Origin: Burkholderiales bacterium
GTDB taxonomy: Bacteria > Pseudomonadota > Gammaproteobacteria > Burkholderiales > Burkholderiaceae_E
DNA length: 64,000 nt
Direction: 5' to 3'
Assembly (NCBI GenBank): GCA_003577305.1
Contig: QEVL01000001.1
Location: 90,966 to 154,965 of the forward strand
The notes beneath the pieces were generated by a model, which was given only the letters and a program-made list of their open reading frames with translations, was not told the DNA's origin and ran no database searches. A program made the position numbers and the translations under genes. This document shows, in pieces, positions 62,476 through 64,000 of the stretch; position 1 is the first letter of the stretch; each line of letters starts with the position of its first letter.

Positions 62476-62835
62476 ATGAACCAGGCGCGCGCCGCGCAGC
62501 GAGAACACGAGCGTTGCAGTCAGGGGCAGGTCGACGAGGCCGCACTGGCGGCCGGATGGGCGATCATCGAGCCCTCGCACAACCGGGAGCTGGCGGAGAT
62601 GGCAGCCCCGGAGACGGAGCTCGGAAACGTCGAGGACAAGGTTCTGAAGGACCACCGCAAGACAACGGGTCTGCTCCGTGATCTCCGGGGACTCCGCGCC
62701 GTCGGGGTGATTTCCGAAAATCCGGTGCGGGGATTGATCGAGATCGCGCGGCCGGCCGGAGTGGTGGCCTGTTCAATATCACGAACGCCATCGCGAGCAT
62801 CCACAGCCGGATGCACACGATCGGTGGGGAGCAAT
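62476..62835 (+). pseudogene. CoA-acylating aldehyde dehydrogenase N-terminal fragment (SauS-like)
   Basis: From the ATG at 62476: MNQARAAQREHERCSQGQVDEAALAAGWAIIE, then LGNVEDKVLKDHRKTTGLLRDL, VGVISENPVRGLIEIARPAGVV. This is the start of a CoA-acylating aldehyde dehydrogenase resembling sulfoacetaldehyde dehydrogenase SauS. Similarity ends at about 62775, where the family would continue with a TPSTNPAATP-type loop. After that the frame contains unrelated sequence and runs into atpC on the other strand. About 75% of the gene is missing. Another short frame over 62775-62850 encodes LFNITNAIASIHSRMH, unassigned. Confidence 0.62.
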
Positions 62836-63255
62836 CTACTTCCGCTGCCTGAACTTCCTGAGCGCCGCCAGCTGCGCGATCGCCGCCGCCAGCTCGGCCT
62901 GCGCCTTCGCGTAGTCGATCGCGCCGGTGCGGTTGGTCAGCGCCTCTTCGGCCGCGCGCTTGGCTTCCTCGGCTTTCGCCTCGTCGAGGTCGTGGCCGCG
63001 GATGGCCGTGTCGGCCAGCACGGTGACGCGGTTCGGCTGCACCTCGAGGATGCCCCCGGCCACGAACACGAATTCTTCCTCGGCCTGGCCGGCGACCTTG
63101 ATGCGCACCGCGCCCGGCTTGATGCGGGTGATCAGCGGCGTGTGCTGCGGGTAGATGCCCAGTTCGCCCGCCTCGCCGGGCAGTGCCACGAACTCGGCCT
63201 TGCCTTCGAAAATCGAGCGCTCGGCGCTCACCACGTCGACGTGAATCGTGTGCAT
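62836..63255 (-). CDS. atpC: F1F0 ATP synthase subunit epsilon
   Basis: A 139-residue epsilon subunit, the rotary-stalk component that can inhibit ATP hydrolysis. The N-terminal beta sandwich ([40 protein letters not shown]) and the C-terminal helical hairpin ([16 protein letters not shown] ... [22 protein letters not shown]) are complete. It follows atpD on the minus strand by 10 bases, and its stop is probably the end of the atp operon. Its 3' end meets the decayed region. Confidence 0.96.
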   Translation of the reverse strand: MHTIHVDVVSAERSIFEGKAEFVALPGEAGELGIYPQHTPLITRIKPGAVRIKVAGQAEEEFVFVAGGILEVQPNRVTVLADTAIRGHDLDEAKAEEAKRAAEEALTNRTGAIDYAKAQAELAAAIAQLAALRKFRQRK

Positions 63256-63265
63256 GATGGCCGCC

Positions 63266-64000
<735 letters not shown>

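Noticed and set aside
62775..62850. Short plus-strand frame encoding LFNITNAIASIHSRMH before atpC
   Set aside because: Looks like the end of some protein but I cannot assign a family; recorded only within the pseudogene entry.

Overview
The window is GC-rich, densely coded bacterial chromosome. Several things point to a betaproteobacterium of the Burkholderiales type: neighbouring priA and hemE, Bug-family solute receptors beside catabolic operons, a CbpA/CbpM pair, a DUF6776-type membrane protein, and atpD-atpC at the right edge. This assignment is inferred from protein families and gene order, not from a marker phylogeny. I see no rRNA, tRNA, CRISPR array, insertion sequence or prophage.

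Layout. 1-3.8 kb: start of a glucan phosphorylase, a GDT1-type cation exporter, a three-domain lipoprotein, creA and a UPF0145 protein. 3.9-6.7 kb: a decayed patch in which a NYN/PIN gene, a sigma-54 activator and a 2-hydroxyacid dehydrogenase have lost internal or terminal blocks, surrounding an intact HepT/MntA toxin-antitoxin pair. 6.7-16.2 kb: housekeeping genes (rep, cbpA-cbpM, priA, hemE), with two DnaA-box-like sites between priA and hemE, and an AraC regulator. 16.3-27.2 kb: a catabolic region (TIM-barrel isomerase, DUF993, Gfo/Idh/MocA oxidoreductase, MetE-like protein, epimerase, GNAT, DHDPS-like lyase, NMT1-type ABC importer, TetR). Three of its promoters carry the same operator, TTAAC-N6-GTTACA, directly downstream of the -10 box, so the pieces look like one repressor-controlled regulon. 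27.2-35.9 kb: folE, an HhH protein, malic enzyme, an NSS transporter, a hexameric tyrosine-coordinated heme protein, a BASS-like transporter and two c-di-GMP turnover proteins. 35.9-43.2 kb: a partial sulfur-oxidation operon (soxXAYZ, a porin, two CxxCH proteins and a 41-residue exported peptide) divergent from an OmpR/EnvZ-type two-component system. 43.3-50.4 kb: a gate-domain membrane protein, a beta-hydroxyacid dehydrogenase and a dipeptide-type ABC operon.

50.7-61.7 kb holds an operon under a divergent IclR regulator: two Bug receptors, a hydroxycinnamoyl-CoA hydratase/lyase-like crotonase, an ADP-forming acyl-CoA synthetase, two acyl-CoA dehydrogenases, a VOC remnant, an amidohydrolase and an aldehyde dehydrogenase. 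Together they suggest uptake and CoA-dependent side-chain shortening of a phenylpropanoid-like acid. 61.7-62.8 kb is a second decayed patch (BKACE and CoA-acylating aldehyde dehydrogenase fragments), followed by atpC and the 3' part of atpD.

The most interesting items are the shared-operator regulon with an unassigned substrate, the reduced sox operon with its tiny dicysteine peptide, the repeated pattern of genes with blocks deleted but well-conserved flanks, and the DnaA-box-like sites beside priA/hemE.
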